Of a DNA stretch of 64,000 bases, positions 63,998 through 64,000 are shown piece after piece. The notes under the pieces were generated by a model. That model made no database searches and was not told where the DNA came from. It saw only the letters and a list, made by a program, of their open reading frames with translations. How positions within the stretch are numbered: position 1 is the stretch's first letter; the number at the start of each line of letters is the position of its first letter. Made by a program: the position numbers and the translations under genes. Source of the stretch: Gammaproteobacteria bacterium (lineage in GTDB: Bacteria > Pseudomonadota > Gammaproteobacteria > Pseudomonadales > Porticoccaceae); NCBI GenBank assembly GCA_018069465.1, contig JAGPUW010000008.1:124001-188000 (forward strand). Reading direction: 5' to 3'.

Positions 63998-64000
63998 CCC

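Overview
The window reads as a chromosomal segment of an aerobic, probably marine, gammaproteobacterium. Single-copy housekeeping genes of gammaproteobacterial type are present (sppA, hda, purM, prfC, dusC, recA with a LexA box), together with DUF2069, DUF2066, DUF3108 and DUF3014 genes. There is also a heavy load of lipid and cyclic-compound catabolism genes (acyl-CoA dehydrogenases, SDRs, LLM oxidoreductases, a Rieske oxygenase, an epoxide hydrolase). Affiliation near the Cellvibrionales or Spongiibacteraceae is an inference from gene content only. No rRNA, tRNA, CRISPR, transposase or prophage block was seen.

Layout. 1-9.6 kb: end of an arsC-like gene, DUF2069, sppA, then hda and DUF2066 on the minus strand, then purM, DUF3108, DUF3014 and an acyl-CoA carboxylase beta subunit on the plus strand. 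9.6-17.8 kb (all minus): a five-gene operon that matches the order of the Pseudomonas functional-amyloid (Fap) system, fapB-fapC-fapD-fapE-fapF. It is preceded by a textbook sigma-54 promoter, an 11-bp inverted repeat that could be an enhancer site, and a VpsR-like sigma-54 activator gene. The fapC-like protein has three amyloid repeats separated by an unusually long (about 480-residue) Ser/Ala-rich linker. A terminator-like hairpin lies between the amyloid genes and the export genes. 18-28.8 kb: Rieske oxygenase, prfC, dusC, a membrane diguanylate cyclase, several small conserved genes, a di-heme peroxidase, a PhnA-type zinc ribbon protein and a YheT-like hydrolase. 28.8-44 kb: a frameshifted GST remnant, then many catabolic enzymes in single genes or pairs, a PP2C-kinase fusion beside a nitrate-type MFS transporter, and a YbaK-like deacylase. 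44-56.8 kb: a DHOD-like gene translationally coupled to nifJ, glutamate dehydrogenase, a persulfide dioxygenase-rhodanese fusion, recA, an epoxide hydrolase, a cold-shock protein, a GH24 lysozyme and a GDSL esterase. 56.9-64 kb: six tandem paralogous acyl-CoA dehydrogenases on the minus strand; the last is cut by the window edge.

How the parts may work together. The amyloid operon looks self-contained: activator, sigma-54 promoter, fibre subunits, C39-like peptidase, accessory protein and outer-membrane pore. The catabolic genes (thioesterase, enoyl-CoA hydratase, SDRs, ACAD array, carboxylase) fit beta-oxidation-like breakdown of acyl-CoA or alicyclic substrates, but no specific substrate can be named. 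A second, cross-cutting feature is an abundance of short (11-22 bp) tandem duplications. Most lie between genes, many just upstream of start codons; two 18-bp arrays lie in frame inside genes for exported proteins.
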